From: Kiritimatiellia bacterium
GTDB lineage: Bacteria > Verrucomicrobiota > Kiritimatiellia > RFP12 > DVOR01
Assembly (NCBI GenBank): GCA_900771325.1
Contig: CAAGNN010000125.1
Location: forward strand, 1-9,515
Direction of reading: 5' to 3'
Length of the DNA: 9,515 nt
Part shown: one piece after another, positions 8,553-9,515 of the stretch
How positions within the stretch are numbered: the stretch's first letter is position 1
How the letters are laid out: every line of letters starts with the position of its first letter
Notes under the pieces: model-generated
Told to the model about the DNA's origin: nothing
Databases searched by the model: none
What the model saw: the letters and a program-made list of their open reading frames with translations, nothing else
Program-made: the position numbers and the translations under genes

Positions 8553-8610
8553 GGTTTCTCCTATCAACCCACCCGTCGCGCTTCGCGCGCCTATCGCCTA
8601 TAGCCTATCG
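8480..8610. repeat. Inverted-repeat element spanning trmB stop and recC start
   Basis: The left arm CGATAGGCGATTGGCGATAG (8480-8499) and right arm CTATCGCCTATAGCCTATCG (8591-8610) are inverted copies, complementary at 18 of 20 positions. Homology extends inward to ACGGG (8500-8504) and CCCGT (8572-8576), except that the right side carries an extra 14-bp GC hairpin (CGCGC-TTC-GCGCG, 8577-8589). Each arm is built from a GATAGGC-like subrepeat. The segment is visibly less GC-rich than the genes around it. The right arm supplies the TAG stop of trmB, and the left arm encodes recC residues 18-25. The recC ribosome-binding site and GTG lie in the roughly 91-nt loop. It resembles a small REP- or MITE-like insertion, but the family is not identified. 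Confidence 0.75.
8557..8562 (-). promoter_or_regulatory. recC ribosome-binding site
   Basis: AGGAGA on the minus strand, with about 5 nt from AGGAG to the GTG at 8552. It decides the start: the upstream in-frame TTG at 8567 would sit before this site. It lies in the loop of the inverted repeat at 8480-8610. Confidence 0.7.
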
Positions 8611-9198
8611 CAATTGAAACGCGCAGCTGTAGATGGGCTCACCCTTGGAGAGGAAGAGCCGCTCGAAGTCCGTCTGCTCGTCCTCCGCGCGCACCAACGG
8701 CTCAATCGCCTCAAACCGCGCATCCGCCGAAAGATATCGCTCCATCTCGCCAAAGTAGTCCGCGTGGTCCGTCGAAATATAGACCTTGCCGCCGGGGACC
8801 AAAATCCGCGCCAGCACCGAACACATCTCCGGCTGGAAGAAGCGATTCTTGTGGTGCCGCCGCTTCGGCCAAGGGTCTGGGAAGAAGAGATAGAAGGCCG
8901 AAATCGACCCATCCGGCACCACCTCCCGCACGAACCGCCCCGCCTCCACACGCACAAAGGCCAGATTGTTCAGCGCCCCCTGTTGCGCCTTCTTGGAGCA
9001 CCGCCGCAGCCGCTCCATCATCCGCTCCACCCCCAAATAACACCGCTCCGGATGCTTAGCCGCATTCGCCGCCAAAAAGCGACCATTCCCGCAGCCAATC
9101 TCCAGCTCCAACGGCGCACCAACCGGAAAGACCGACCCAAAGTCAAAGGTCCGATCCTCCGCCTTCATCTCGTAAACGTGGGCAATCAACTCGTTCAT
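8605..9198 (-). CDS. trmB: tRNA (guanine46-N7)-methyltransferase TrmB
   Basis: Class I S-adenosylmethionine-dependent methyltransferase that makes m7G46 in the variable loop of tRNAs, in the cytoplasm. It is 197 aa from ATG 9198, typical of the shorter TrmB forms. The SAM-binding motif I is LELEIGCGNGRF (30-41). The family hallmark FFPDPWPKRRHHKNRF (105-120) contains the catalytic and tRNA-binding residues. ISTDHADYF (141-149) and the C-terminal TDFERLF plus GEPIY (176-190) also fit the family. Start choice: GTG 9216 in frame would add six residues (MWYDVR) that overlap a TATGAT box and has only a closely spaced GGAGG; ATG 9198 fits a leaderless transcript. Its stop codon lies in the inverted repeat at 8591-8610. 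First gene of the operon, 52 bp before recC. No mechanistic link to RecBCD is known, so the pairing may reflect shared transcription only. Confidence 0.95.
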   Translation of the reverse strand: MNELIAHVYEMKAEDRTFDFGSVFPVGAPLELEIGCGNGRFLAANAAKHPERCYLGVERMMERLRRCSKKAQQGALNNLAFVRVEAGRFVREVVPDGSISAFYLFFPDPWPKRRHHKNRFFQPEMCSVLARILVPGGKVYISTDHADYFGEMERYLSADARFEAIEPLVRAEDEQTDFERLFLSKGEPIYSCAFQLR

Positions 9199-9204
9199 AC
9201 GCAC

Positions 9205-9213
9205 ATCATACCA
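9205..9213 (-). promoter_or_regulatory. Possible extended -10 promoter for trmB-recCBD
   Basis: On the minus strand TGG-TATGAT (9213-9205) matches an extended -10 element (TGnTATAAT). No TTGACA-like -35 is seen at the usual spacing. Transcription would start about 7 nt downstream, at or next to the ATG at 9198, predicting a leaderless or very short-leader mRNA. This is the only good promoter candidate upstream of the operon within the window. Confidence 0.4.
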
Positions 9214-9239
9214 CACATGCCTCCACCCCCGCCACGCTC

Positions 9240-9274
9240 ACCCGCCCCGGGTCGAAGGTCAACCCGGGGCTGGT
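9240..9274. repeat. Hairpin at the flip point of the right array
   Basis: ACCCGCCCCGGGT (9240-9252) and ACCCGGGGCTGGT (9262-9274) pair at 12 of 13 positions around a 9-nt loop (CGAAGGTCA). It is the mirror counterpart of the hairpin at 75-109. It lies about 30 bp upstream of the trmB -10 box, where a -35 region or activator site might be expected, so it could affect initiation; this is inference. Confidence 0.7.
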
Positions 9275-9502
9275 CCACCTCGAACCCGGGGCTGGTCCAC
9301 CTCGAACCCGGGGCTGGTCCACATCGAACCCGGGGCTGGTCCACATCGAACCCGGGGCTGGTCCACATCGAACCCGGGGCGGGTCCACCCCGAACCTGGG
9401 GCGGGTCCACCCCGAACCTGGGGCGGGTCGGGGGTCAACCCGGGGCGGGTCGGGGGTCAACCTGGGGCGGATGCGAGGTGAACCCGGGGCGGGGGTAACT
9501 GT
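9240..9502. repeat. Right 22-bp tandem repeat array, inverted relative to left array
   Basis: Eleven plus-strand units start every 22 bp from 9261 to 9481, the last degenerate. Each begins with the 10-bp core AACCYGGGGC. The 12-bp remainder varies in blocks: TGGTCCACCTCG (units 1-2), TGGTCCACATCG (3-5), GGGTCCACCCCG (6-7), GGGTCGGGGGTC (8-9), GGATGCGAGGTG (10). One reverse-orientation core precedes them at 9240-9252. Blockwise variants suggest local unit duplication. The outermost units are most like the left array after reverse complementing. The array sits directly upstream of trmB and ends near the window edge, where another gene's upstream region may begin. Confidence 0.93.
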
Positions 9503-9515
9503 TAGGGGGTGAGGC

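Noticed and set aside
6948..8603. Plus-strand open frame of about 550 codons opposite recC
   Set aside because: High-GC shadow of recC: arginine- and proline-rich, no recognisable domain, no start signal.
8589..8614. Separate recC promoter in the trmB-recC gap
   Set aside because: TTGCGA (8614-8609) could be a -35, but no -10-like hexamer lies at 16-19 bp; that stretch is the GC hairpin of the inverted repeat.
504..9198. Defence island or phage-derived system
   Set aside because: No toxin, methylase-restriction, integrase, phage or abortive-infection gene is visible; only housekeeping repair and tRNA-modification genes are present.
8614..9498. Long plus-strand frame covering trmB antisense and the right array, ending in a proline/glycine-rich repetitive tail
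   Set aside because: It is antisense to well-supported trmB, has no ribosome-binding site, and its tail is just the 22-bp repeat read in rotating frames.
9240..9502. CRISPR array
   Set aside because: The conserved part is only 10 bp and spacers are 12 bp and mostly shared between units; period 22 bp is too short and no cas gene is present.

Overview
The window holds one tight, GC-rich bacterial operon on the minus strand. Read in the direction of transcription (right to left) it is trmB (tRNA m7G46 methyltransferase), recC, recB, recD, ending in a strong intrinsic terminator. The three rec genes encode all subunits of the RecBCD (exodeoxyribonuclease V) helicase-nuclease. All four proteins look intact: the helicase motifs of RecB and RecD, the RecB nuclease residues and the TrmB signature are all present. 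The host cannot be fixed from sequence alone. High GC, a trmB-recC-recB-recD order and protein sequences well diverged from E. coli argue against an enterobacterium. A Verrucomicrobiota/PVC-type or other non-proteobacterial host is possible, but that is only a guess.

Layout: 1-132 is a 22-bp tandem repeat array that runs off the left edge and flips orientation at its inner end. 133-503 is non-coding and carries two facing terminator-like hairpins, one for rightward transcription (152-209) and one for the operon (446-478). 504-2054 is recD, 2051-5227 recB and 5211-8552 recC. 8480-8610 is a small inverted-repeat element spanning the trmB stop and the recC start. 8605-9198 is trmB, with a -10 box just upstream. 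9240-9502 is a second 22-bp array, inverted relative to the left one.

The genes overlap or nearly touch (recC/recB 17 bp, recB/recD 4 bp ATGA, trmB/recC 52 bp apart), so co-transcription and translational coupling are likely. RecC and RecB are expected to form the scaffold and the 3'-5' helicase/nuclease, and RecD the 5'-3' helicase. Together they process double-strand ends for RecA-dependent repair. TrmB has no known mechanistic link to this.

The coding content is ordinary. The unusual parts are non-coding: mirror-image 22-bp arrays bracketing the operon, each with an inner hairpin of the same design, and the inverted repeat enclosing the recC ribosome-binding site and encoding part of the RecC N-terminus. 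No new enzymatic or defence system is visible.
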